A DNA stretch of 44,249 nt from an uncultured Hyphomicrobiales bacterium (GCA_903851305.1 CAINNX010000155.1:1-44249), one strand, 5' to 3'; counted from the first letter of the stretch, positions 34,328-42,251 are shown. The notes: a model not told the origin generated them from the letters alone. A program made the numbers and translations.

Positions 34328-35113
34328 ATGGTTGAGATGCGGATGGATGGACGTTGTGCCTTGATAACTGGTGGCAGCAAGGGCGTTGGCTTTGCTGCGG
34401 CTAAGAACTTCATCCGTGCTGGAGCCCATGTTGCCATTGTCGCGCGTCGTGAGGATGTCCTCGCAGAAGCCCGCCAGGAGCTTGAAAAAGAAGGTCGCGG
34501 TAAAATCGTCACCATTGCGGCTGATGTTTCATCTGCTGCCGATTGCGCACGTGCCTTTGAAGCAGCTGAAAAAGCATTGGGGCAGGTCGATGTCTTGCTA
34601 AACAATGTAGGCTCGCACAATGCTAAGCCGTTTGAGACGATTACTGACGAACAATGGGAAGCAGATCTTGATGTGAAGCTCTTCTCGGCGATTCGTTTCT
34701 CGCGCGCCGCTTGGCCTGGCATGAAAAGCCGGAAATGGGGACGTATTATTAATACGCTGAGCAGCGGCGCTAAATGGCCGCGTGTTGGTAGCGCGCCATC
34801 ATCTGTTACGCGTGCCGCTGGTATGGCGCTGACCAAGGTTATGGCGAATGATGGAGCCGCTCACAATATTCTCGTGAATGCTGTGATTGTTGGTCTGTTG
34901 CAAACAGACCAATGGGTGCGCGCCCATGCCGCAGAAAATAAAGGGCGTACTTATGAGGAATATATTGATGAAATGGCGCAGCGCATCCCGATGAAGCGCG
35001 TCGGTACCGCCGAAGAATTTGCTAATATGATGCTGTTTCTGGCCTCAGACGCTGGAAGCTATGTCACCGGAACAGCGATCAACGTGGATGGTGGCTTCTG
35101 CCCAGTCGTCTAA
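34328..35113 (+). CDS. SDR-family protein with an altered catalytic tetrad
   Basis: A 261-residue short-chain dehydrogenase/reductase-fold protein. The nucleotide motif is LITGGSKGVGFAAAKNF (about 12-28), with NNVG at 92-95 and INTLSSGAK (Ser 145/146). The expected YxxxK reads S158-S-V-T-R162, and the helix Asn position reads Lys 117, so three of the four tetrad residues differ. The C-terminus (VTGTAINVDGGFCPVV) is normal. It may have another activity or rely on an unusual mechanism. Start at 34328 with GGAG upstream. Last gene of the ThDP-RidA-ALDH-SDR operon. Confidence 0.87.
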   Translation: MVEMRMDGRCALITGGSKGVGFAAAKNFIRAGAHVAIVARREDVLAEARQELEKEGRGKIVTIAADVSSAADCARAFEAAEKALGQVDVLLNNVGSHNAKPFETITDEQWEADLDVKLFSAIRFSRAAWPGMKSRKWGRIINTLSSGAKWPRVGSAPSSVTRAAGMALTKVMANDGAAHNILVNAVIVGLLQTDQWVRAHAAENKGRTYEEYIDEMAQRIPMKRVGTAEEFANMMLFLASDAGSYVTGTAINVDGGFCPVV

Positions 35114-35121
35114 TTTTGTTT

Positions 35122-35155
35122 CGCTCTGATCAGACTATTGTGTCTGTTCAGAGCG
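35122..35155. other. Long hairpin between convergent genes
   Basis: CGCTCTGA (35122-35129) pairs with TCAGAGCG (35148-35155), and CAGAC (35131-35135) with GTCTG (35142-35146), leaving a 6-base loop. The stop of the leftward gene at 35148 lies within the stem. There is no U-tract on either strand, so it is probably a 3'-end structure that stops or protects convergent transcripts. Confidence 0.5.
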
Positions 35156-36047
35156 TCACATGTCCTGCCTCGCGTGCCATATGAGCGGGGATATTGAGCC
35201 CTAAAAGATCTACAGTTGTGTCGTTAATCAGGAAGTCAAATTCCGTTGGCTCTGCAATCGGGAGCTCAGATGGTTTTTGTCCCGCCAAAATTTTTGCGGC
35301 TAGTTTTGCGGCCTCGCTATAATTGACACGTAATGGCGCGCCATAAGCGATTGTGCAGCCAGCCTCCGCATATTCACGGCGCACTGATACGGTCGCCAAA
35401 TCATGTTGGAGAGAGAGTCTTGCCAGCTCCACTCGTTTGGCGAAGAACATTGCGCCTGGTGAGACAACAAAGCCCCCAATTTGATCCCGCGACATCTCCG
35501 CCAAAACAGAATCCATATCATCTGGCGTCGGAAGCCAGTAATCACTCACGCTGATACCGAGTTTGCGAGCTGCCGCGATTGTCTCGGCAACAGCTAGGGG
35601 TGAAGATGGGTTCGCCCGATCAGCCAAAATGGCAAGCCCGCGGCCTGGTTTTACAATATCGCGTAACAGGGCGAGGCGATGCTCGCTAATGCCGGCTGGC
35701 AGATCGCTGATGCCAGTGATATTGGTTTGTGCTGGCTTTGTTTCATCTGATAATTGCGTGCCTAGGCTAACGCCTGTTGCCATTACGATGGGGATGGTCG
35801 TAGTAGCAGCAATAGCAGCAGATGCTGCGGGTGTGCCCGCAGTAACAATCAGATCATACCTGTCTGCAACAAATTTTTCTGCACCTAGGCGAAGGCGTTC
35901 TTTGTGCCCATCTGCCCAAATATATTCAACTTTGAGATTTAGGTCCTTTTGAAAACCATCTTTTGTGAGCTGATTGAAAAAGATATCCCAATAGGCTAGA
36001 CGGTCCGCGTCTGCAGAAGCCATTTCAAGAATGCCGAGACGTACCAT
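35148..36047 (-). CDS. ABC substrate-binding-like protein (TrpX/PF04392 type), no signal peptide
   Basis: A 299-residue type I binding-fold protein of the family that includes TrpX-like binders. Motifs are ERLRLGAEKFVADRYDLIVT, AGTPAASAAIAATTTIPIVM, EHRLALLRDIVKPGRGLAIL and a C-terminal LINDTTVDLLGLNIPAHM. Start at 36047 behind GGAGG; the next upstream ATG (36062) adds only five residues. Typical members are exported, but no signal is visible here, so it may act inside the cell. It lies downstream of a TTT receptor on the same strand, converging with the SDR gene. No permease partner is present. Confidence 0.78.
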   Translation of the reverse strand: MVRLGILEMASADADRLAYWDIFFNQLTKDGFQKDLNLKVEYIWADGHKERLRLGAEKFVADRYDLIVTAGTPAASAAIAATTTIPIVMATGVSLGTQLSDETKPAQTNITGISDLPAGISEHRLALLRDIVKPGRGLAILADRANPSSPLAVAETIAAARKLGISVSDYWLPTPDDMDSVLAEMSRDQIGGFVVSPGAMFFAKRVELARLSLQHDLATVSVRREYAEAGCTIAYGAPLRVNYSEAAKLAAKILAGQKPSELPIAEPTEFDFLINDTTVDLLGLNIPAHMAREAGHVTL

Positions 36048-36091
36048 CAAGATGGCCTCCATGATTTACATTTTTATGTTTTAAAGTTCTA

Positions 36092-37114
36092 TCAATCAGG
36101 AACTTCAATTTTCGCCTTTTGCGCAATATCTGTCCACATTTTGATTTCTTGGGCAATGATCTTGGCAAAGTCTTCAGGTGAAGCGCTGCTTGCTGTGAGG
36201 CCTTGCTTTGACATGACAGCCTTCACATCGTCCCGGGCTAGAATGTCCTGAACGCCCTTGTTTAATTGATCAATGATGGGCTTTGGCGTGCCGGGAGGGG
36301 CGAGCAAACCAATCCACTGGCGCGCCTGGAAATCCGGAAAACCAGCTTCGGCTGATGTGGGGACGTTGGGCAATTCGGGTTCGCGAATAATGTTGCCGGT
36401 TGCCAAAACACGCAGAGCGCCTGCTTCAACTTGGGGCAATGATGCGGCGGGTGAGATCAGCGTAATATGCGCTTCTCCATTCACAGTGGCCATGACGGCA
36501 GGCGGCCCGCCTGGATAGGGCACGTGCTGCATTTGAATTCCGGCTTGGCTGCTCCACAATTCAAAAAGCAGATGCGCGTGGCTGGCAATTCCTGTTGTCG
36601 CATAGAAGTATTTTTTGGGTTCAGCCTTGGCAAGGGCTACAAATTCTTTGAGAGTTGTTGCCTTGACTGTCGGATTGACGAGAAAAAGTTGCGAGCTAAG
36701 ACCCAAAATACTTACAGGCTCGAGTTTGCGGATTTGCCCTACTGTCGGGCGTAAAGCTGCATTGATTGAATAAGTGGTCGTCACAAAAAGCAAGGTATGA
36801 CCATCAGCCGGAGCATTGACCACGGCGTTTGCGCCTACGATACCGCTCGCGCCGGGACGATTTTCAATCAGGAAGGGTTTTCCAAAGGCTCTTTCAAAAT
36901 GCGGCTGCATAACCCGGCCTATAATGTCGGCAATGCCTCCAGGAGGTAAAGGTACGACAAGTTTCACAGGACGATCGGGGAAAGTTGCGAGCGCAGGAGA
37001 GCCTAGGTTCATTAAAGCTAAAATTGTAGCGATACAAAGTTTTCCGAGACGCTGACGCAACATCTCCACGATGTGGGGCACCATGCTTGGCGCCGGATTC
37101 CGAAATGCTCCCAT
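36092..37114 (-). CDS. TTT-type (Bug family) solute-binding protein
   Basis: A 340-residue exported receptor. The start at 37114 has a GGGGGG ribosome site; a signal peptide with a late hydrophobic core (LGKLCIATILALMNLGSPAL) precedes ATFPDRPVKLVVPLPPGGIA, the classic Bug start. Further motifs are PFLIENRPGASGIVGANAVV and HVPYPGGPPAVMATVNGEAH. This is a canonical Bug protein, more typical than the three others in the window. Divergent from the marR gene and followed by the TrpX-like gene. Confidence 0.9.
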   Translation of the reverse strand: MGAFRNPAPSMVPHIVEMLRQRLGKLCIATILALMNLGSPALATFPDRPVKLVVPLPPGGIADIIGRVMQPHFERAFGKPFLIENRPGASGIVGANAVVNAPADGHTLLFVTTTYSINAALRPTVGQIRKLEPVSILGLSSQLFLVNPTVKATTLKEFVALAKAEPKKYFYATTGIASHAHLLFELWSSQAGIQMQHVPYPGGPPAVMATVNGEAHITLISPAASLPQVEAGALRVLATGNIIREPELPNVPTSAEAGFPDFQARQWIGLLAPPGTPKPIIDQLNKGVQDILARDDVKAVMSKQGLTASSASPEDFAKIIAQEIKMWTDIAQKAKIEVPD

Positions 37115-37159
37115 AGCCAACCCCCCATATGAAAACCAATTATTTTTTTATTTTATGAC

Positions 37160-37189
37160 AACATATTGAAGTTTCTTTGCGGGTGTCAA
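37160..37189 (-). promoter_or_regulatory. Sigma-70-type promoter of the TTT receptor gene
   Basis: On the minus strand TTGACA (complement of 37184-37189), an 18-base spacer and TATGTT (complement of 37160-37165) read toward the receptor gene at 37114. It lies in the region shared with the divergent marR gene. Confidence 0.55.
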
Positions 37190-37284
37190 GCGGCAGCTAT
37201 TCTCCTCTCTTATAATTGTCACTTGTTGGGAAATGATGCTATGCAAACAAACGAGTGTTCTATGATGAGCTTTTTTGAGCAGAT

Positions 37285-37776
37285 ATGAAAAAAATAGCGC
37301 AGAGAATTGTCGCTCCCAAAGCGCAACTTGATTCTGATTTGAACGGGATCAACAACCGAATTTTCTTTCGTTTGTTTCAGCTTGGTAATGTTCTCCAGCG
37401 GCAGGCCACCAAAGAGCTTGGTGTCAGCACTGTACAATGGGCTACCCTTGGCGCTTTGTCGCGGCAGCGTGTGACAGAGGGCATGTCGCTCGGTGAATTG
37501 TCAGACTATTTGCGTGTCAGCCGTCAGAACCTTGATGGTGTTTTGAAGCGCTTAGAGCGGGATGGGCATATTGCGAGACTGACCAATGATAATGATCGCC
37601 GCGCACGTTTTATCAAACTTACGCCGGGAGGGCGTAAATTCTGGGCTGTTTTGCAACCTAAAATCTATGAATTTTATCGCCAAGCCATGGTGCAGTTTCG
37701 TTTTGACGATAGTGTCTCATTTGTTCACTATCTGAATAATTTGCAAGCTGGCCTGCAGGATATAGATCTATCTTAA
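37285..37776 (+). CDS. MarR-family transcriptional regulator
   Basis: A 163-residue winged-helix regulator. The DNA-binding core is VQWATLGALSRQ, then MSLGELSDYLRVSRQNLDGV and LERDGHIARLTNDNDRRARF (the wing). MarR proteins usually repress divergent catabolic operons and are released by aromatic acids or CoA thioesters. It is divergent from the TTT receptor, and the neighbouring operons (CoA-transferase, Pim-like, ThDP) are its probable targets. Confidence 0.92.
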   Translation: MKKIAQRIVAPKAQLDSDLNGINNRIFFRLFQLGNVLQRQATKELGVSTVQWATLGALSRQRVTEGMSLGELSDYLRVSRQNLDGVLKRLERDGHIARLTNDNDRRARFIKLTPGGRKFWAVLQPKIYEFYRQAMVQFRFDDSVSFVHYLNNLQAGLQDIDLS

Positions 37777-38241
37777 TCAGCTGAGATCAGGATTACCGGC
37801 CATCATGCGCACAGCACGATAGGTTATGGCCATTTTATCTTTGCCAACAATCATGACATTATTCTGTGACGTGACGATTCCGCGATTACCCTTGCTTGTT
37901 GGGCGCACGCTTGTGATCTCAACCTCGCCGTAGATTGTGTCGCCGGCAAAGACAGGATTGAGAACCTTTTTCTCGACTTCAAGAAGAGCGAGTCCTGTTG
38001 TTTGCATAGTTGCCTGGCAAAGCAGGCCCTCAATCATTGTGTAAACACAGGCTGCAGGCGCCACACGCCCTTTGATAACACCATGATCTTGAAATGTCAG
38101 ATCGGTGAAAAGAGTTTCCAGCATCCCAGTGACACTTATGAAATTAACAATATCCGTCTCCGTAATGGTTCTGTTGAGTGTCTTGAAACGGTCTCCAACT
38201 TTTAGATCGTGCCAATAAAATCCAATCCCAACAGTTCTCAT
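37777..38241 (-). CDS. MaoC-like (hotdog-fold) dehydratase
   Basis: A 154-residue hotdog-fold protein of the MaoC/R-hydratase family (HDLKVGDRFKTLNRTITETD, then GRVAPAACVYTMIEGLL and LNPVFAGDTIYGEVEITSVR). It probably hydrates or dehydrates a CoA thioester. Start chosen at 38241 because AGAAGAGA precedes it; an ATG at 38256 overlaps the stop of the CoA-transferase gene (ATGA) and would add five residues. Second gene of a leftward pair with the CaiB gene and convergent with marR. Confidence 0.85.
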   Translation of the reverse strand: MRTVGIGFYWHDLKVGDRFKTLNRTITETDIVNFISVTGMLETLFTDLTFQDHGVIKGRVAPAACVYTMIEGLLCQATMQTTGLALLEVEKKVLNPVFAGDTIYGEVEITSVRPTSKGNRGIVTSQNNVMIVGKDKMAITYRAVRMMAGNPDLS

Positions 38242-38252
38242 AATCTCTTCTC

Positions 38253-39443
38253 TCATTTGTATTGTGAATGGCTTACTGCCACTAAATTCGCAATTTCATC
38301 TTCTGATAAACCTATTTCAGCAAAGATTTCTGGTCCATGTTCACCAAATTTGGGTGGCATGCGTGGCTTGTCAATCTGGTTTTCACTAAACCTTAAAGGC
38401 AAATTGGTCATAAAAAACTCGCCCTCGGTCGGATGGAAAGATTTTTCGAATAGATTAACCGCTTTCAAATGGGGGTCATTGAAGACATCGTCCAATGTTG
38501 AAATGCGTCCGCAGGGGATATCAAGTTTCTCGAAGATTTGGAGCCACTCTTCGGTCGACTTGCCCTGCAGCGATTCACCGGCGAGTTGGTAAAGTTCTGA
38601 AATGTTTTGGCTGCGAGCTGCCAGATTGATGAAGCGCGGATCGTTGATCAATTCTGCCCTACCGATTTCAGTCCAGAATTTACGCCACTGCGGATCTGTA
38701 TAGGCCAGCATGCAAATATAGCCGTCTTTAGTCTTATAGGGCCGACGCCAAGGTGCGAGCAGGCGTGAATAACCTAGCTCGCCCTGTTCATCAAAAGTTC
38801 GGCCGTAAAGATGTTCAACAAATACAAAAAATACCATGGTTTCAAACATAGGTACTTCGACAAATTGCCCTTTCCCGGTACGCTCCCGCGCAAATAATGC
38901 TGATGTCACCGCATTGGAAGCAGCTAATGCACATGTCTTGTCGGCAATGATCAAGGGTACATAGCGCGGCTCGCCGGATATGCTGGTCATCAAAGAGGCT
39001 GCCCCGCATTGGCCCTGGATCACATCATCATAGGCGGGCTTGCCACTATAGGGGCCTTCAGACAGATAACCGTGGAGGCCTACATAAACGATTTTAGGGT
39101 GTTTCTTTAGAACCTCTGTATAGGAAAAACCAAGCCCGATCATTTTCTCTGGGCGCATTGAATGAATAAAGACGTCAGCCGTCTCGATCAGTTTCCATAA
39201 GGCATCCTTGCCCTCGGGTGTTTTTAAGTCAAGTACCACGGACCGCTTGTTGCGGTTCAGGCTCATGAAGAGGGCCGCCATATCTTTGGAGCGTGCAGGG
39301 CCGGTGAAGCGTGTCGTGTCACCTTCGGGGCTTTCGACCTTGATAATGTCCGCGCCAAGATCTCCTAAAATCTGTGTTGCTAATGGACCAAACACAACCG
39401 ATGTGAGGTCGACAACGCGGACACCTGACAATGGACCTGACAT
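38253..39443 (-). CDS. CaiB/BaiF family CoA-transferase
   Basis: A 396-residue class III CoA-transferase. It opens GVRVVDLTSVVFGPLATQIL and has DLGADIIKVESPEGDTTR, NRNKRSVVLDLKTPEGKDAL and KPAYDDVIQGQCGAASL, which carries the aspartate that forms the acyl-CoA anhydride intermediate. C-terminal GRISTLDDVFNDPHL is typical. It moves CoA from a donor thioester to the pathway acid. Transcribed leftward with maoC; its upstream region holds copy 2 of the 19-bp box and is shared with the divergent SDR operon. Donor and acceptor are unknown. Confidence 0.93.
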   Translation of the reverse strand: MSGPLSGVRVVDLTSVVFGPLATQILGDLGADIIKVESPEGDTTRFTGPARSKDMAALFMSLNRNKRSVVLDLKTPEGKDALWKLIETADVFIHSMRPEKMIGLGFSYTEVLKKHPKIVYVGLHGYLSEGPYSGKPAYDDVIQGQCGAASLMTSISGEPRYVPLIIADKTCALAASNAVTSALFARERTGKGQFVEVPMFETMVFFVFVEHLYGRTFDEQGELGYSRLLAPWRRPYKTKDGYICMLAYTDPQWRKFWTEIGRAELINDPRFINLAARSQNISELYQLAGESLQGKSTEEWLQIFEKLDIPCGRISTLDDVFNDPHLKAVNLFEKSFHPTEGEFFMTNLPLRFSENQIDKPRMPPKFGEHGPEIFAEIGLSEDEIANLVAVSHSQYK

Positions 39444-39519
39444 AAAGAGCTCTCCCCCGGACCCTTTAAGATTTTATTGATCTTAGGCCCTTGGCGAGGT
39501 CACACCAACGGGCGCTAAC

Positions 39520-39538
39520 TTGTCAATAGGTTTCCATA
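39520..39538 (-). promoter_or_regulatory. Shared 19-bp box, copy 2, upstream of the CoA-transferase gene
   Basis: TTGTCAATAGGTTTCCATA, 17/19 identical to 30575-30593. Again the minus strand has a consensus -35 (TTGACA) facing a leftward catabolic gene. CGCTTGTAAA follows at 39542-39551, as it does downstream of copy 1. Confidence 0.6.
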
Positions 39539-39563
39539 TACCGCTTGTAAATACCCAGATCAC

Positions 39564-39603
39564 ATGTCAATTTATGTCAAATCATTGCGATAATTTTCGC
39601 AAT
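39564..39603. promoter_or_regulatory. Tandem repeat and palindrome in the SDR-operon promoter region
   Basis: ATGTCAA occurs twice at exactly one helical turn (39564-39570 and 39574-39580). It is followed by a perfect palindrome with 7-bp arms, ATTGCGA (39584-39590) and TCGCAAT (39597-39603), whose centre contains the -10-like GATAAT (39589-39594). This layout suits a repressor site over the promoter of the rightward operon at 39662. Confidence 0.5.
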
Positions 39604-39661
39604 ACACATTCGGTCTTGGCGGGGCGTGCCTTGCCATTCAGGTTTTCAGATTGGGCTTTCA

Positions 39662-40414
39662 ATGCGTGGACTTGTTGGTAAGCGTGTCATTATCACTGGG
39701 GGCGCTAGCGGGATCGGTCGCGTGACGGTCTTGCGATTGGTTGATGAGGGATGCTCAGTCGGCATTTTTGATCTTGATGAACAAGGCGCTGAGCAAACCC
39801 GAAGCTTGTGTGGGGCGAAAGCGTCTCAGGTGAGCATTTATAAGGTCGATATTTCGGATTATGCATCCGTTAAAAAAGCCGCAGATTTGTTTGAGGGGGC
39901 GGTTGGCCCCATTGAGCTCCTCGCCAATGTTGCGGGCTGGGATTTGGCAAAGCCTTTCCTTGAGAGTGACCTCGAGCTCTGGAACAAGATCATCGCGATT
40001 AATCTTTATGGGCCACTTAATGTTCAGCATGTCATTGCGAAAGGCATGGCAGAACGCAAGTTTGGGCGCATTGTCAATGTTGCGTCTGATGCTGGTCGCG
40101 TTGGCTCGTCTGGCGAAGCGGTGTATTCTGCATGTAAGGGCGGTATTGCAGCCTTCTCCAAAACATTAGCACGCGAGCTTGCAAAAAGTGGTGTTAGCGT
40201 CAATGTCGTCGCGCCAGGCCCTACAGATACGCCTTTATTTCGTTCATTTGCAGATCAAAAGCTTATGGATGCTTTGGCGCGCGCGATTCCAATGGGTCGT
40301 CTTGGCCAGCCTGATGATTGCGTCGGGCTGATTGTCTTTTTTCTGAGTGACGATGCAGCATTTATGACCGGGCAGACGGTGAGCGTTTCCGGCGGGCTTA
40401 CAATGCATGGCTAA
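39662..40414 (+). CDS. Short-chain dehydrogenase/reductase (BadH/FabG-like)
   Basis: A 250-residue SDR with an intact tetrad: N114, S142, Y155 and K159 (in AVYSACKGG). The nucleotide motif is IITGGASGIGRVTVLRL and D37 suggests NAD(H). The opening MRGLVGKRVIITGG and general pattern resemble 2-hydroxycyclohexanecarboxyl-CoA dehydrogenase (BadH) and FabG-like proteins. It probably oxidises a hydroxyacyl- or hydroxycycloalkyl-CoA. First gene of a rightward four-gene operon. Confidence 0.9.
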   Translation: MRGLVGKRVIITGGASGIGRVTVLRLVDEGCSVGIFDLDEQGAEQTRSLCGAKASQVSIYKVDISDYASVKKAADLFEGAVGPIELLANVAGWDLAKPFLESDLELWNKIIAINLYGPLNVQHVIAKGMAERKFGRIVNVASDAGRVGSSGEAVYSACKGGIAAFSKTLARELAKSGVSVNVVAPGPTDTPLFRSFADQKLMDALARAIPMGRLGQPDDCVGLIVFFLSDDAAFMTGQTVSVSGGLTMHG

Positions 40415-40438
40415 ATTTGTGGATTGGAGAGTTTGGGA

Positions 40439-41251
40439 ATGAGTGCACCGTCCCGGTATCAGGCGTATCAGCGGCTACGAATTGAAGTTGCTGCACCAAA
40501 AGTGCTCCGGATCATTATGGATAATGGCAAAATGAATTCTGCCGACCATGTGATGCATGATGAGCTTGCGCGTATCTGGCGCGATATTGATCAGGACCCT
40601 GATGTGAATGTGGCCATTCTGACGGGTGCGGGAAAAGTATTTTCGGCAGGCGGCGACTTTGGGATGATTCAGGATTTGATCAATGATCCTGAAGCGCGGT
40701 TGAAGGGATGGCGTGAGGCAAAAGATATTGTCTACAATCTCATCAATTGCTCAAAACCCATTGTTACAGCCATGCGTGGCGTTTCAGTTGGCGCGGGCCT
40801 TGTTTGTGGTCTGCTGGGTGATATTTCCATTGCCACCAAAGATTGCGTGATCGTTGATGGGCATACCCGTCTAGGCGTTGCCGCAGGAGATCACGCGGCA
40901 ATCGTCTGGCCGCTTCTTTGTGGTCTAGCGAAAGCTAAATATTATTTGCTGTTATGCGATCGCTTAACTGGCGCAGAGGCAGAGAAAATCGGGCTCATTA
41001 GTCTTGCTGTTGAAGATTCAGAATTGGATGAAAAAGCGCTGGAAGTTGCAACGCGCCTTGCTGCGGGCGCACAAAGCGCTATTCGTTTGACGAAATATAG
41101 TCTAAACAATTGGTTACGCCAGGCAGGCCCAACTTTTGATGCGTCTCTGGCGCTAGAGTTTTTGGGCTTTGCGAGCAATGATGTGAAGGAAGGCCTATCT
41201 TCACTGATGGAAAAAAGACAACCTACTTTTGACCCTCAGTCTCCCGTATGA
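40439..41251 (+). CDS. Crotonase-fold protein lacking the hydratase glutamates
   Basis: A 270-residue enoyl-CoA hydratase/isomerase superfamily member. The oxyanion-hole motifs KVFSAGGDFGMI (about 66-77) and RGVSVGAGLVCG (about 113-124) are present. The two usual catalytic glutamates are missing: GGxEL reads GAGLV and the PE motif reads HTRLG (142-146), followed by AAGDHAAIVWP with an aspartate at 151. Hydratase activity is therefore unlikely; an isomerase, hydrolase or C-C-bond hydrolase using D151 is possible. Start at 40439 with GGAGAG upstream. It lies between an SDR and a decarboxylase-like gene. Confidence 0.86.
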   Translation: MSAPSRYQAYQRLRIEVAAPKVLRIIMDNGKMNSADHVMHDELARIWRDIDQDPDVNVAILTGAGKVFSAGGDFGMIQDLINDPEARLKGWREAKDIVYNLINCSKPIVTAMRGVSVGAGLVCGLLGDISIATKDCVIVDGHTRLGVAAGDHAAIVWPLLCGLAKAKYYLLLCDRLTGAEAEKIGLISLAVEDSELDEKALEVATRLAAGAQSAIRLTKYSLNNWLRQAGPTFDASLALEFLGFASNDVKEGLSSLMEKRQPTFDPQSPV

Positions 41252-41260
41252 GGTGAGTTT

Positions 41261-42235
41261 ATGACGAATGTGCCAATGACTTTTGCTTGTGGCCTTTATG
41301 ATCGAGCGGTTGCCTTGGCAACAGGAGCTGTCAAGCCGGAAGGAATAGACCTTACATTCGTGAATATTGATTCTCCGCGCGAGATTTTTGATCGCATGTC
41401 TTCGACTCAAGAATTTGATGCGAGTGAATATTCGAGTTCTGAATTCATATCACGCTATGCTGCTGGTGAATGCCCTTTTGTCGCCATACCGATTTTTCCG
41501 TCACGTTCATTCCGTCATGGTTTTATTGTCGTCAATCGTCGCTTTGTAAAAAATCCGAAAGACCTTTCTGGCAAACGCATTGGGCTGCCGATGTATACTA
41601 TGACGGCATCGATTTTTATCAAAGGTCTGTTGCAGCACGAATATGGTGTCGACCTGTCGCAGGTTGAGTGGGTCGAAGGGCAAATTAACGGCGGCGATAA
41701 ACATGGTGCGCCAACCACCATGCCATTGGTGGGGCCCGTTCACATCACGCAGAATGGAAGCGGAAAATCTTTGAGCCAATTGCTCGAAGAGGGTGAAATT
41801 CATGCAGTGATCGGAACTGGTTTTCCTGAAGCTTTGGGCCGTAATCCCGATATTGTGCGCCTCTTCCCAGATCATCGAAGAGTCGAGCGAGAATATTTTC
41901 AGCGCACCGGGATTTTCCCGATCATGCATTTGGTGGCGATTCAAAAGACTCTTTATGAAAAACATCCTTTTATCGCCAAAAGCCTCTTTCAGGCGCTCGA
42001 TCAATCAAAGAAAATTGCCTTGAGCAAAATGCGAGCCGTCGTCTCGCTGCGATATATGTTGCCTTGGATGCAGGAAGATATCGCCGAAGTTGATGAACTT
42101 TTTGATGGCGATCCGTTTCCCTATGGACTGGATGCAAACCGAAAAACATTGAACGCACTTGTTCAATATTTGGAAGATCAACATCTCATCTCAAAGCCCG
42201 TCAAGCTCGACGATATTTTTGTTGCGACGAAATGA
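41261..42235 (+). CDS. 4,5-dihydroxyphthalate decarboxylase-like protein (NMT1/THI5 fold), paralogue 2
   Basis: A 324-residue protein without a signal peptide, paralogous to the 22312 protein. Shared blocks are MTFACGLYDRAVALATGAV, EFDASEYSSSEFISRYAAGE, IPIFPSRSFRHGFIVVNR, GKRIGLPMYTMTASIFIKGL, SQLLEEGEIHAVIGTGFP and YFQRTGIFPIMHLVAIQ. It is closer than paralogue 1 to dihydroxyphthalate decarboxylases as I recall them. A good ribosome site (GAGGTGAG) precedes it. It is 16 bases upstream of the second ThDP-enzyme gene, so the two probably act in sequence on one substrate. Confidence 0.85.
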   Translation: MTNVPMTFACGLYDRAVALATGAVKPEGIDLTFVNIDSPREIFDRMSSTQEFDASEYSSSEFISRYAAGECPFVAIPIFPSRSFRHGFIVVNRRFVKNPKDLSGKRIGLPMYTMTASIFIKGLLQHEYGVDLSQVEWVEGQINGGDKHGAPTTMPLVGPVHITQNGSGKSLSQLLEEGEIHAVIGTGFPEALGRNPDIVRLFPDHRRVEREYFQRTGIFPIMHLVAIQKTLYEKHPFIAKSLFQALDQSKKIALSKMRAVVSLRYMLPWMQEDIAEVDELFDGDPFPYGLDANRKTLNALVQYLEDQHLISKPVKLDDIFVATK

Positions 42236-42251
42236 GTATGCGGAGCACGAC

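Noticed and set aside
39545-39576. TTGTAA as the -35 of the SDR operon promoter, by analogy with 30624
   Set aside because: No -10 sequence is found at a 16-19 base spacing; GATAAT at 39589 is too far away.
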